Assembly: GCF_000218565.1 (NCBI RefSeq)
Contig: NC_015684.1
Span: forward strand, 2,604,001-2,668,000
DNA length: 64,000 nucleotides
Direction of reading: 5' to 3'
From: Afipia carboxidovorans OM5
Lineage (GTDB): Bacteria > Pseudomonadota > Alphaproteobacteria > Rhizobiales > Xanthobacteraceae
Positions 41,699-49,431 of this stretch are shown here, one piece after another. The notes beneath the pieces were generated by a model, which worked only from the letters and a program-made list of their open reading frames with translations, did no database searches and was not told the origin of the DNA. Each line of letters opens with the position of its first letter. Within the stretch, counting starts at the first letter, position 1. Both the position numbers and the translations under genes were made by a program.

Positions 41699-42445
41699 TC
41701 ACTGCACCGGATTGCGCGAACCATGCAGTCCGGCCAGCATCTCCTTGACCTCGTCCATCGCGACCTTCAGCTTCTCAGGGTCGCGCGCGCGCACCACGAC
41801 GTTGGTGTTCGGCCGGCCCGCATCGTCGATATAGGGATAGCTGCCGATGCTGGTTTCGGGATGGGCGGTGGCGATCATGCGCAGTGGCGAGCCGATGTCG
41901 CCCTCCTTGGCATTGGCCCGCACCGAATCCGACAGCATGCGCTGGCCGACACGCAGCCGCGGCGCGACGATATCCATCATCGCCTGCATGATAGAGGGCA
42001 CGCCCGCCATGACGATGACGTTGCCGACCTTGAACCCCGGCGCGAGAATGGTCGCGCTTTCGATCAGCTCCGCCCCCTCGGGAATCCGCGCCATCCGCAG
42101 CCGCGCTTCGTTCAGCGCATCGCCGAACCGCTCGCGGAAGCGCGCCACCACCGCGGGGTGATAATCGATCGGCACGCCGAACGCCTTCGCCACCGCGTCG
42201 GCGGTGATGTCGTCATGCGTCGGCCCGATGCCGCCGGTTGTGAACACGTAATCGTAACGCTGCCGCAGTGCATTGAGCGCGGCGACGATATCGTCTTCGT
42301 CGTCGGCGACGATACGCACTTCCTTGAGGTCGATGCCGAGATTGGTGAGGTACTCGGCGATGAAGCCGATGTTCTTGTCCTTGGTGCGGCCGGACAGAAT
42401 TTCATCGCCGATCACCAGAATGCCGGCAGTGACGATCTCGGTCAT
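41699..42445 (-). CDS. CinA-like molybdopterin-binding protein
   Basis: A 248-residue protein corresponding to the N-terminal MoCF domain of CinA. Family marks are GILVIGDEILSGRTKDKN, VFTTGGIGPTHDDIT and NVIVMAGVPSIMQAMM. It lacks the C-terminal CinA nicotinamide-nucleotide amidase domain, so it may act as an ADP-ribose or nucleotide pyrophosphatase or be a stand-alone domain. Next to it, on the other strand, is the Anbu-type peptidase gene. Confidence 0.9.
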   Translation of the reverse strand: MTEIVTAGILVIGDEILSGRTKDKNIGFIAEYLTNLGIDLKEVRIVADDEDDIVAALNALRQRYDYVFTTGGIGPTHDDITADAVAKAFGVPIDYHPAVVARFRERFGDALNEARLRMARIPEGAELIESATILAPGFKVGNVIVMAGVPSIMQAMMDIVAPRLRVGQRMLSDSVRANAKEGDIGSPLRMIATAHPETSIGSYPYIDDAGRPNTNVVVRARDPEKLKVAMDEVKEMLAGLHGSRNPVQ

Positions 42446-42655
42446 GTCGCACCTCGATTAAAACGGGCGGCGCGTCTGCACCTGCATGCTCCGGAGCGGA
42501 GCAACCCGCGATTGTTCCACCACTTGCATATCGCGGGGCCCGCGTTCTTTCCACCGTCCGTTTGCGGCATTCCACCTCTCTTTACCGGAACGACAACACC
42601 GGCGACGGTTGCCCGCCACCGCGGGTTTGCGTAAAAAACCGCGCGGAGACCCCTC

Positions 42656-43405
42656 ATGACCTATTGCTGCGGCATCCTCGTCAAGGACGGCCTCGTGATG
42701 CTTGCCGATACCCGTACCAATGCGGGACTCGACAACATCTCGACCTTCCGCAAGCTGCACGTGTTCGAACAGCCGGGCGAGCGGGTGATGGCGCTCGCCT
42801 CCGCCGGCAATCTCGCGATCACGCAGTCGGTGCTCACGGTGCTCACCGACGGTATCGAGAATCCGCTGACCGGCGAGATCGAAACCCTGATGAACGCGCC
42901 GAGCCTGTTTCTGGCCGCGCAACGCATCGGCCGCGCGGTCCGCACCGTCAGCCGCATCGAGGGTCCGGCGCTCAAGGCGGAAGACATCAACTTCGATGTG
43001 TCGTTCCTGTTCGGCGGCCAGATCAAGGGCGCGCCGATGCGCCTGTTCATGGTGTACCCCGCCGGCAACTTCATCGCCTGCACCACCGATACGCCTTACC
43101 TGCAGATCGGCGAGCACAAATACGGCAAGCCGGTGCTCGACCGCGCGATCTCCTACGATGTCGAATTGTATGATGCGCTCAAGATCGGCCTGATCTCGAT
43201 GGATTCGACCATGCGCTCCAATCTCGGCGTCAGCCCGCCGATCGACGCCCTGCTGTTGCGGAACGATGCCTGCACGGCCGAACTCAATATACGCATTGAG
43301 GACGATGATCCCTATTTCCGCGCGCTGCGCCGCCAGTGGAGCGAAGCGTTGCGCGCGGCCTATCAGAGCATTCCGCGCCCGCCTTATGGGCATAGCAAAG
43401 CGTAG
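42656..43405 (+). CDS. Proteasome-related peptidase, Anbu type
   Basis: A 249-residue protein of the Anbu branch of the proteasome fold (N-terminal nucleophile). The start MTYCCGILVKDGLVMLADTR supplies the catalytic Thr2 after Met removal, as in other Anbu proteins. SISFLFGGQIKGA-like VSFLFGGQIKGAPMRLF and IGLISMDSTMRSNLGVSPP are further family marks. Anbu forms a helical ring. Its usual partners (alpha-E, ATP-grasp and transglutaminase-like proteins) are not adjacent here. Confidence 0.88.
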   Translation: MTYCCGILVKDGLVMLADTRTNAGLDNISTFRKLHVFEQPGERVMALASAGNLAITQSVLTVLTDGIENPLTGEIETLMNAPSLFLAAQRIGRAVRTVSRIEGPALKAEDINFDVSFLFGGQIKGAPMRLFMVYPAGNFIACTTDTPYLQIGEHKYGKPVLDRAISYDVELYDALKIGLISMDSTMRSNLGVSPPIDALLLRNDACTAELNIRIEDDDPYFRALRRQWSEALRAAYQSIPRPPYGHSKA

Positions 43406-43411
43406 TTTTTC

Positions 43412-43494
43412 GTCATGCCCGGCTTAATGCCGGGCATCCACGTCTTCTTTTCAAAATGAAAGACGTGGATGGCCGGGACAAGCCCGGCCATGAC
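43412..43494. repeat. Large REP-like inverted repeat
   Basis: The left arm, GTCATGCCCGGC to CCACGTCTT (43412-43447), pairs with the right arm, AAGACGTGG to CATGAC (43459-43494). Each arm also folds on itself (GCCCGGC/GCCGGGC and GGCCGGG/CCCGGCC), giving a cruciform-like structure. A related copy lies between groES and groEL. Confidence 0.75.
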
Positions 43495-43542
43495 AAAGTG
43501 AAATGCGAAATAATAACTTCAAATATAATCGGGAAGCAAAAC

Positions 43543-44295
43543 ATGTCTGAACTCAAAGTCGCCCTCGTCACCGGTGCGAGCGCCGGGATCGGCAAGGCCT
43601 GCGCGCTCGCGCTCATCAAGGCGGGATTCACCGTGGTGCTGACCGCGCGCCGCAAGGACAAGCTCGATGAAGCGGCAGCCGAGGGAAGCAAGCTCGGCAC
43701 CTGTCTCGCCGTGCCCGCCGACATGACCGACCCGGCCGCGATCGATGCGCTGTTCGCGCGCATCGTGAAGGAATACGGACGGCTCGACGTGCTGTTCAAC
43801 AATGCGGGCGTCGGCACGCCGCCGGTGCCGCTGGAAGAACTCACGCTGGCGCAGTGGCAGGCAACGGTCGCGACCAATCTCACCGCTCCGTTCCTGTGCA
43901 CACAGCATGCCTTCCGCATCATGAAGGACCAGACGCCGCGCGGCGGCCGCATCATCAACAACGGTTCGATCTCGGCCTATGCGCCGCGGCCATTCTCCGC
44001 GCCTTACACCTCCACCAAGCACGCGATCACCGGCCTCACCCGCTCGATCGCGCTTGATGGCCGCGCCTACGACATCGCGGGCGGCCAGATCGACATCGGC
44101 AATGCCGCGACCGAGATGACCAAGCCGATGGCGGCAGGCATCCGCCAGCCGCGCGGCGACGTGATGGTCGAACCGACGATGGATGTGCAGAACGTCGCCG
44201 ACGCGGTGGTGTTCATGGCCACGCGCCCGCTCGACGCCAACGTGCTGTTCATGAACGTGATGGCGACCAAGATGCCGTTCGTCGGGCGGGGTTAG
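43543..44295 (+). CDS. Short-chain dehydrogenase/reductase
   Basis: A 250-residue SDR. Coenzyme motif TGASAGIGKACALAL, structural NNAG motif in LFNNAGVGTPPVP, catalytic Ser in INNGSISAY and YTSTKHAITGL with the Tyr and Lys. Substrate is not evident. The sequence begins MSELKVALV at 43543, after the REP-like element. Confidence 0.92.
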   Translation: MSELKVALVTGASAGIGKACALALIKAGFTVVLTARRKDKLDEAAAEGSKLGTCLAVPADMTDPAAIDALFARIVKEYGRLDVLFNNAGVGTPPVPLEELTLAQWQATVATNLTAPFLCTQHAFRIMKDQTPRGGRIINNGSISAYAPRPFSAPYTSTKHAITGLTRSIALDGRAYDIAGGQIDIGNAATEMTKPMAAGIRQPRGDVMVEPTMDVQNVADAVVFMATRPLDANVLFMNVMATKMPFVGRG

Positions 44296-44322
44296 GACCG
44301 CCCTGCCAATTACACGGGTGTG

Positions 44323-44369
44323 CCCCGGACGCGGTGCGGCATACTTCATGCCGCTCCGCAGAGCCGGGG
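44323..44369. repeat. Hairpin repeat, copy 1
   Basis: CCCCGG and CCGGGG arms enclose GCGGTGCGGCAT-ACTTC-ATGCCGCTCCGC. The same inner hairpin, with one substitution, occurs after groEL at 47375-47423. Confidence 0.7.
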
Positions 44370-44452
44370 CCGCGCCAGACCGGATACGAGACGGTCCCGG
44401 TTCTGCAACGCAGCGCTTGCGCGCTGCATTGCGCTCGGGACACGGGTAAACT

Positions 44453-44764
44453 TCAATGCAGCCGAAACACGCCGTCGATCGCTTTCATCTCGGCGGGCTT
44501 GATCAGCCGCGAATGCGCGACCGTCACCGCGAACAGCGGCCCCTCGAGTTTGTCGCGCCAGAATTCGAGGAAGGCGTTGAGCGCCGGGAAGTTCGGAAAC
44601 AGGTCGTAGTTCTGCCAGACGTAGGATTGCAGCAGCCAGTGATGGTCCGGCCGGCGATAGAGAATCTCCGCCGTGGTCAGCCCGTAGCCCTTGAGCTGCT
44701 TCTGAAAATCGGAGCTGACCGATGTCTCCGATGCCCTTGTTTCCGATGCCTTCTGCAACGCCAT
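44453..44764 (-). CDS. Usg family protein
   Basis: A 103-residue protein of the Usg family, often found linked to the trp operon in alphaproteobacteria. Marks: YGLTTAEILYRRPDHHWLLQ, WQNYDLFPNFPAL, FWRDKLEGPLFAVTVAHSRL and IKPAEMKAIDGVF. Function is unknown. Confidence 0.87.
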   Translation of the reverse strand: MALQKASETRASETSVSSDFQKQLKGYGLTTAEILYRRPDHHWLLQSYVWQNYDLFPNFPALNAFLEFWRDKLEGPLFAVTVAHSRLIKPAEMKAIDGVFRLH

Positions 44765-45243
44765 TCCAGCCTCCGTTCAGGGGACGTGCATCCCGGGAGG
44801 GCGGCGGGCCGCCGATGGCGCGAGCCTTCCGAAAAGCTTCGGAATGGCTCCGCGTCTCGCCTCAAGCCCGTGCCCCTCGCGACGCACAGGTGAATCTGAC
44901 GCATGAACTTCCCTGATCTCAAGCCTCAAAGTTAAATAAATTGTTAAATATCAATAAATTAGCAGCAGGCCAGCAATACTGCTGACAAACGGATCAAGGC
45001 GGCCGGTCACGGCCCGGAGCGATGTAGCCTTCCGCGCTCCGGCCTTGTCCCCACGCCGCAGGACTCCCCGCGCCTCGCATTAACGATTTCTGGCAGTCGT
45101 CATTTTTGAGTGCCAGAAAATTTGCTATGTTCCTCTTGTCGGCGACAAAAGCTCGCCTATGTCCCGAGGGTCGGCGGTGGCACTCCCACTGAACGACTGC
45201 CAATTAAAGACAGACAACAATTTCAATATCTTAGGAGGACTGC
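44765..45243. other. Intergenic region upstream of groES
   Basis: A 479-base gap with no gene. It contains an AT-rich stretch near 44930-44965 and the groESL control region with the CIRCE-like operator at 45091-45117. Confidence 0.6.
45091..45117. promoter_or_regulatory. CIRCE-like HrcA operator of groESL
   Basis: CTGGCAGTC-N9-GAGTGCCAG. The two arms are inverted repeats with one mismatch, and the nine-base spacer is that of the CIRCE element (TTAGCACTC-N9-GAGTGCTAA). It lies about 127 bases before the groES ATG, so groESL is probably repressed by HrcA except after heat shock. Confidence 0.85.
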
Positions 45244-45558
45244 ATGAAATTCCGTCCGCTTCACGACCGCGTCGTGGTCAAGCGCATCGACGCCGAAGAG
45301 AAGACCGCAGGCGGCATCATCATTCCCGACACCGCGAAGGAAAAGCCTTCGCAGGGCGAAATCCTCTCGGTGGGCCCCGGCGGCCGCGACGAGGCCGGCA
45401 AGCTGATCCCGATCGATCTCAAGGTCGGCGACATCGTGCTGTTCGGCAAGTGGTCCGGCACCGAGGTCAAGATCGACGGTCAGGATCTCCTGATCATGAA
45501 GGAAAGCGACATTCTCGGCGTCCTCACCGACGTCGGCTCCAAGAAGAAGGCGGCCTAA
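45244..45558 (+). CDS. groES: Co-chaperonin GroES
   Basis: A 104-residue Cpn10. MKFRPLHDRVVVKRIDAEEK, GGIIIPDTAKEKPSQGEIL, GDIVLFGKWSGTEVKIDGQ and LIMKESDILGVL are fully typical. It forms the lid of the GroEL folding chamber. AGGAGG is seven bases from the ATG. Confidence 0.98.
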   Translation: MKFRPLHDRVVVKRIDAEEKTAGGIIIPDTAKEKPSQGEILSVGPGGRDEAGKLIPIDLKVGDIVLFGKWSGTEVKIDGQDLLIMKESDILGVLTDVGSKKKAA

Positions 45559-45575
45559 CGCATTTACGGGAGCCG

Positions 45576-45690
45576 TCATCACCGGGCTGAAGTGCGAAGC
45601 ACGTCTTCGCGTCGATATCCCGGTGATCTACGTCTTCCCTTCATTCCACGCATCCAGACGTGGATGGCCGGAACAAGTCCGGCCATGACG
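45576..45690. repeat. REP-like element between groES and groEL
   Basis: GTCATCACCGGG (from 45576) pairs with CCCGGTGAT near 45620, and AGACGTGGAT with GGCCGG-AACAAGT-CCGGCC-ATGAC (45656-45690) repeats the right arm of the element at 43459-43494. It may terminate or stabilise the groES part of the message. Confidence 0.65.
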
Positions 45691-45719
45691 TCGCAATCGA
45701 GATTTCAGGAGATCAAACT

Positions 45720-47363
45720 ATGTCAGCCAAAGAAGTAAAATTCGGCGTCGACGCGCGCGACAAGATGCTGCGCGGTGTCGACATTCTCGCCAACGCGGTG
45801 AAGGTCACCCTCGGCCCGAAGGGCCGCAACGTCGTGCTCGACAAGTCGTTCGGCGCGCCGCGCATCACCAAGGACGGCGTCACCGTCGCCAAGGACATCG
45901 AGCTTGAGGACAAGTTCGAGAACATGGGCGCACAGATGGTGCGCGAAGTCGCCTCGAAGTCGGCAGACCTCGCCGGCGACGGCACCACCACCGCGACCGT
46001 GCTCGCGCAGGCGATCGTCAAGGAAGGCGCCAAGGCGGTTGCCGCCGGCATGAACCCGATGGACCTCAAGCGCGGCATCGACCTCGCGGTCGAGGCTGTC
46101 GTTGCGGACCTGCAGAAGAACTCCAAGAAGGTCACCTCGAACGACGAGATCGCCCAGGTCGGCACCATCTCGGCCAACGGCGACACCGAAATCGGTGCGT
46201 TCCTCGCCAAGGCGATGCAGAAGGTCGGCAACGAAGGCGTCATCACCGTTGAGGAAGCGAAGTCCCTCGACACCGAGCTCGACGTCGTCGAAGGCATGCA
46301 GTTCGACCGCGGCTACATCTCCCCCTACTTCGTCACCAACGCCGACAAGATGCGCGTCGAGTTCGACGACGCCTACGTCCTCATCAACGAGAAGAAGCTC
46401 TCCTCGCTGAACGAGCTGCTGCCGCTGCTCGAGGCCGTGGTGCAGACCGGCAAGCCGCTCGTCATCGTCGCTGAAGACGTGGAAGGCGAGGCTCTCGCCA
46501 CCCTCGTCGTCAACCGTCTCCGCGGCGGTCTGAAGGTTGCCGCCGTCAAGGCGCCGGGCTTCGGCGATCGCCGCAAGGCCATGCTGCAGGACATCGCGAT
46601 CCTGACCGGCGGCCAGGCGATTTCGGAAGACCTCGGCATCAAGCTTGAGAACGTGACCCTGCAGATGCTCGGCCGCGCCAAGAAGGTGATGATCGACAAG
46701 GAGAACACCACGATCGTCAACGGTGCCGGCAAGAAGGCCGACATCGAGGCGCGCGTGGCGCAGATCAAGGCGCAGATCGAGGAGACCACCTCGGACTACG
46801 ACCGTGAGAAGCTGCAGGAGCGTCTCGCCAAGCTCGCGGGCGGCGTCGCGGTGATCCGCGTCGGCGGCGCGACCGAGGTCGAGGTGAAGGAACGCAAGGA
46901 TCGCGTGGACGACGCGATGCATGCGACCCGCGCGGCTGTCGAGGAAGGCATTCTTCCGGGCGGCGGCACCGCTCTCCTGCGCGCCAGCGAAGGCCTGAAG
47001 CGCATCAAGACCCAGAACGACGACCAGAAGACCGGCGTCGAGATCGTGCGCAAGGCTCTCTCCGCGCCGGCCCGCCAGATCGCCATCAACGCCGGCGACG
47101 ACGGCTCGGTGATCGTGGGCAAGGTGCTTGAGAAGGAGCAGTACGCTTACGGCTACGACGCGCAGAACCACGAGTACGGCAACCTGGTCTCGAAGGGCAT
47201 CATCGACCCGACCAAGGTCGTGCGCGCTGCGATCCAGAACGCGGCTTCGGTTGCCTCGCTCCTCATCACGACGGAAGCGATGATTGCCGAACTGCCCAAG
47301 AAGGGCGGCGCCGGCGCACCGGGCGGCATGCCCGGCGGCGGCATGGGCGGCATGGATTTCTAA
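45720..47363 (+). CDS. groEL: Chaperonin GroEL
   Basis: A 547-residue Cpn60 that folds proteins inside a double-ring chamber with GroES. Typical stretches are VTLGPKGRNVVLDKSFGAP, DGTTTATVLAQAIVKEGAKA and EGILPGGGTALLR, and the C-terminus ends in a Gly/Met-rich tail (GGMPGGGMGGMDF). ATG 45720 follows CAGGAGAT. It is co-transcribed with groES. Confidence 0.99.
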   Translation: MSAKEVKFGVDARDKMLRGVDILANAVKVTLGPKGRNVVLDKSFGAPRITKDGVTVAKDIELEDKFENMGAQMVREVASKSADLAGDGTTTATVLAQAIVKEGAKAVAAGMNPMDLKRGIDLAVEAVVADLQKNSKKVTSNDEIAQVGTISANGDTEIGAFLAKAMQKVGNEGVITVEEAKSLDTELDVVEGMQFDRGYISPYFVTNADKMRVEFDDAYVLINEKKLSSLNELLPLLEAVVQTGKPLVIVAEDVEGEALATLVVNRLRGGLKVAAVKAPGFGDRRKAMLQDIAILTGGQAISEDLGIKLENVTLQMLGRAKKVMIDKENTTIVNGAGKKADIEARVAQIKAQIEETTSDYDREKLQERLAKLAGGVAVIRVGGATEVEVKERKDRVDDAMHATRAAVEEGILPGGGTALLRASEGLKRIKTQNDDQKTGVEIVRKALSAPARQIAINAGDDGSVIVGKVLEKEQYAYGYDAQNHEYGNLVSKGIIDPTKVVRAAIQNAASVASLLITTEAMIAELPKKGGAGAPGGMPGGGMGGMDF

Positions 47364-47374
47364 GAAATCCGGTC

Positions 47375-47423
47375 ATTCCGGGCGCGGTGCGGCATTCTTC
47401 ATGCCGCTCCGCAGACCCGGAAT
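47375..47423. repeat. Hairpin repeat, copy 2
   Basis: ATTCCGGG and CCCGGAAT arms enclose GCGGTGCGGCAT-TCTTC-ATGCCGCTCCGC, the same inner hairpin as at 44331-44359. It lies between the groEL stop and its terminator. Confidence 0.7.
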
Positions 47424-47440
47424 CTCGCTCCACAAAACAT

Positions 47441-47468
47441 GAAGGGCGCGGTGCAAACCGCGCCCTTC
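47441..47468 (+). terminator. groEL terminator hairpin
   Basis: GAAGGGCGCGGT-GCAA-ACCGCGCCCTTC is a perfect 12-bp stem with a GNRA-like tetraloop. No strong T run follows. It marks the left edge of the CHAT insertion. Confidence 0.75.
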
Positions 47469-47483
47469 ATATTCCAAACTCGA

Positions 47484-48521
47484 TCAAGCAAGAACTAGTT
47501 TTTTTGCGTTTACGCCATTCGCCACCAACAATTGGGGCGTTTTAGCCTCGCTGATAGAAACCGCCTCGATGGCTACGAGGCCCTGCTCGAAAGCGGCTTG
47601 CAGTGATTGTCCCGAAGCGATAGCGGCATAAAAGCGGGCGGCAAACGCCGTCGCCGCTAAATCGCTTATTGAGTCCCCCATTACTACAATCGCCTTCGCC
47701 GGCGGCAGAAACGCGCTCTTCGCGCCAGCGCTATGGCAGGAGTTCAGAACAATAACCTGAGGCGGGTTATCGACTGCGCTAACGGCTTTCGCGAGAAGAT
47801 CGAAGGTTACGACCTTGCCCAACGCCGGCTTTACTTTGGCATGATCCACAGCGATGCCACCGCTGAAGCCGTGCCCAGAAAAATGAACAATGCCCGGCTC
47901 AAGGTCATTCAAACCATCCATGATAGATGTCAAATTCGCAGCAGGCCGATAGTGAAGCGCGACGCTGTCACGGAGCTTGGAGCCACGAACGACTTCCTGC
48001 ACTTGGCGTATTTCGGCATCGACGCGTAGCGGACTTTGCAGGTCGGGGTTCGCAGTCGAATAAAGAACGTCGAGGCGCTTTTTTCCCTTCAAAGCGCGGC
48101 GTGTAATGGTTTTGACGACGATTGTCTTTCCGCCCCGAACTACCGGCTTACGTTTGGTCGGAATCCTTGCAGCGAATTTTGGGTTATCGGCAACACGGAC
48201 GATCTTTTCCCGATTGGCGCGGACAAACTCGTTTTTTGAATAAACGTACTGGCTCCTGTCGGCAGCGTAACCCTCGTTCTTTGCCCGGTCGATGAGGTGT
48301 TTTTTGTAAAGGTACTCAATCTCATTTTGTGCCTGCTGGGAATCCTTGGCCTTGATGTGCGCCTGAGCCATAAGTTCCTTTTTCGAGCGGGGTCTAGAAC
48401 CGCGACCATAGACGGTATTGAAAAGTTTGCGGCGCAGTTGCGCCTTGCCCAAGTCTTTTCCGAGACGTTCGACATTCTCTTCATGGTTGCCTGTCGGGTC
48501 GATGACGGATTGGCGAATCAC
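47484..48521 (-). CDS. CHAT-domain caspase-like protease with N-terminal winged-helix-like region
   Basis: A 345-residue protein, last gene of the five-gene operon. The C-terminal half (about residues 148-345) is a CHAT (caspase HetF-associated with TPRs) domain: LDVLYSTANPDLQSPLRVDA, IVHFSGHGFSGGI with the catalytic His and VIVLNSCHSAG with the catalytic Cys, then VVMGDSISDLAATAFAARFY. CHAT domains act as self-sacrifice proteases in several prokaryotic conflict systems. Residues about 28-100 (SRPRSKKELMAQAHIKAKD, EIEYLYKKHLIDRAK) look like a winged-helix DNA-binding region. Start is GTG 48521, after AAGGG, four bases from the previous stop. Base composition is lower in GC than the neighbours. 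Confidence 0.85.
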   Translation of the reverse strand: MIRQSVIDPTGNHEENVERLGKDLGKAQLRRKLFNTVYGRGSRPRSKKELMAQAHIKAKDSQQAQNEIEYLYKKHLIDRAKNEGYAADRSQYVYSKNEFVRANREKIVRVADNPKFAARIPTKRKPVVRGGKTIVVKTITRRALKGKKRLDVLYSTANPDLQSPLRVDAEIRQVQEVVRGSKLRDSVALHYRPAANLTSIMDGLNDLEPGIVHFSGHGFSGGIAVDHAKVKPALGKVVTFDLLAKAVSAVDNPPQVIVLNSCHSAGAKSAFLPPAKAIVVMGDSISDLAATAFAARFYAAIASGQSLQAAFEQGLVAIEAVSISEAKTPQLLVANGVNAKKLVLA

Positions 48522-48525
48522 TGGC

Positions 48526-48705
48526 TCAACCCTTTTTGCTCAACGTGACGTTCGGCACCATACGGCTGATGGTCGGCTGGCTCACGCCTAGCACCTTCGC
48601 AAGTTGCCCCTGCGAGTATCCCTTATCGAGGAATTCAAGCAATTTTAGCTTCCGTAATATCTCAAGCTCTTTGAGGATAGCGGCGGCTTGTTCTTCAGTC
48701 ATCAT
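48526..48705 (-). CDS. Tiny helix-turn-helix protein (gene 4 of CHAT operon)
   Basis: Fifty-nine residues: a short N-terminal helix (EEQAAAILKELEILRKLKLL) and a clear helix-turn-helix, GYSQGQLAKVLGVSQPTISR, with a short basic tail. ATG 48705 overlaps the stop of the preceding gene (ATGA), and the CHAT gene follows four bases later. Resembles Cro or sigma-70 region 4 folds. It may be the DNA-sensing or regulatory partner of the protease. Confidence 0.8.
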   Translation of the reverse strand: MMTEEQAAAILKELEILRKLKLLEFLDKGYSQGQLAKVLGVSQPTISRMVPNVTLSKKG

Positions 48706-48908
48706 GCGCGCGCCTCCGGACGCCCGGCAATCTTGGCGATTTCCTTGGCGAAGCCTTTCGGAAACATGCGACTCAGGGTGGCTTCACTGACGCATAGCGC
48801 GGCGGCAATATGCTTTTGCTGACAACCAATCGCCAGCGCTTGCAAAATGAGAAGCATTTTGACGGAGCGAAGTTCTTCGACGACTTCGTTCCCAGAGTTC
48901 TTGTCCAT
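48702..48908 (-). CDS. Small helix-turn-helix protein (gene 3 of CHAT operon)
   Basis: Sixty-eight residues with an N-terminal helix (NEVVEELRSVKMLLILQALA) and a helix-turn-helix, GCQQKHIAAALCVSEATLSR, followed by a basic tail. Similar in layout to the product of the next gene but with only partial sequence identity. It is separated by five bases from the gene before it and overlaps the one after it. Confidence 0.8.
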   Translation of the reverse strand: MDKNSGNEVVEELRSVKMLLILQALAIGCQQKHIAAALCVSEATLSRMFPKGFAKEIAKIAGRPEARA

Positions 48909-48913
48909 GGCGT

Positions 48914-49120
48914 TTATTTCCCTTTTGGCTTGCGCCCCTTCGAGAGCGTCACGTTGACGTGGTTTGCGGTGGTACCCAGGATTTCGGCAATCAGCGTTGG
49001 CCGCAAACCTGCGGAATCCAAGAACAGGATTTTGTCCTTGCTGGACGGCATCGAGGCCGTCAGGGCGGCAGCTTGCAGTTTGATGAGGATGTCGAGTTTC
49101 GAGGAAATATCATCGGCCAT
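48914..49120 (-). CDS. Small helix-turn-helix protein (gene 2 of CHAT operon)
   Basis: Sixty-eight residues: helix SSKLDILIKLQAAALTASMP, a linker, then FLDSAGLRPTLIAEILGTTA and NHVNVTLSKGRKPKGK. The second part resembles the DNA-binding region 4 of sigma factors. It belongs to a group of small HTH proteins found in clusters, from memory. Two bases separate it from the gene upstream. Confidence 0.8.
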   Translation of the reverse strand: MADDISSKLDILIKLQAAALTASMPSSKDKILFLDSAGLRPTLIAEILGTTANHVNVTLSKGRKPKGK

Positions 49121-49122
49121 GA

Positions 49123-49431
49123 CTAAGCAGTTTCTTTCTCGGGTTTGAGGGGCAAAGCATAAAGATGCAGCGGATGGTCGTCCGCACCAATGCGAATTAC
49201 GATGCCCGCCTCAACCCATTTCGCAATTGTGCGGCTAAGGTTTCCGCTGTCGAGCTTGACGCGCTTTCCGATGTCGGCCTGCGGCGTCTCGCCGTCGCAC
49301 AAGTTGTATGCCAAGACTTGTTTGGCGCTGCCTTTGGTAGGAGCGACGATTTTGCGAAGCACTTCCGGAGGAAATGCTGTGCGGCCCAGCGTGGCTAGGA
49401 TGCCCTTCAACAGTGCATCTGTCGTATTCAC
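49123..49431 (-). CDS. Small winged-helix regulator (gene 1 of CHAT operon)
   Basis: A 102-residue winged-helix protein, MarR/IclR-like in layout: LAYNLCDGETPQADIGKRVK (helix-turn-helix), LDSGNLSRTIAKWVEAGIVI, then a beta wing (RIGADDHPLHLYALPL). It heads the leftward operon and could autoregulate it. The AT-rich promoter region lies to its right. Confidence 0.8.
   Translation of the reverse strand: MNTTDALLKGILATLGRTAFPPEVLRKIVAPTKGSAKQVLAYNLCDGETPQADIGKRVKLDSGNLSRTIAKWVEAGIVIRIGADDHPLHLYALPLKPEKETA

Noticed and set aside
45723..47171. 482-residue open frame opposite groEL
   Set aside because: Antisense to an unmistakable GroEL. Known artefact of strong codon bias.
47484..49431. Toxin-antitoxin pair
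   Set aside because: The small proteins look like antitoxin-type DNA binders, but the effector has a full CHAT active site, five genes are present, and no known toxin family matches.
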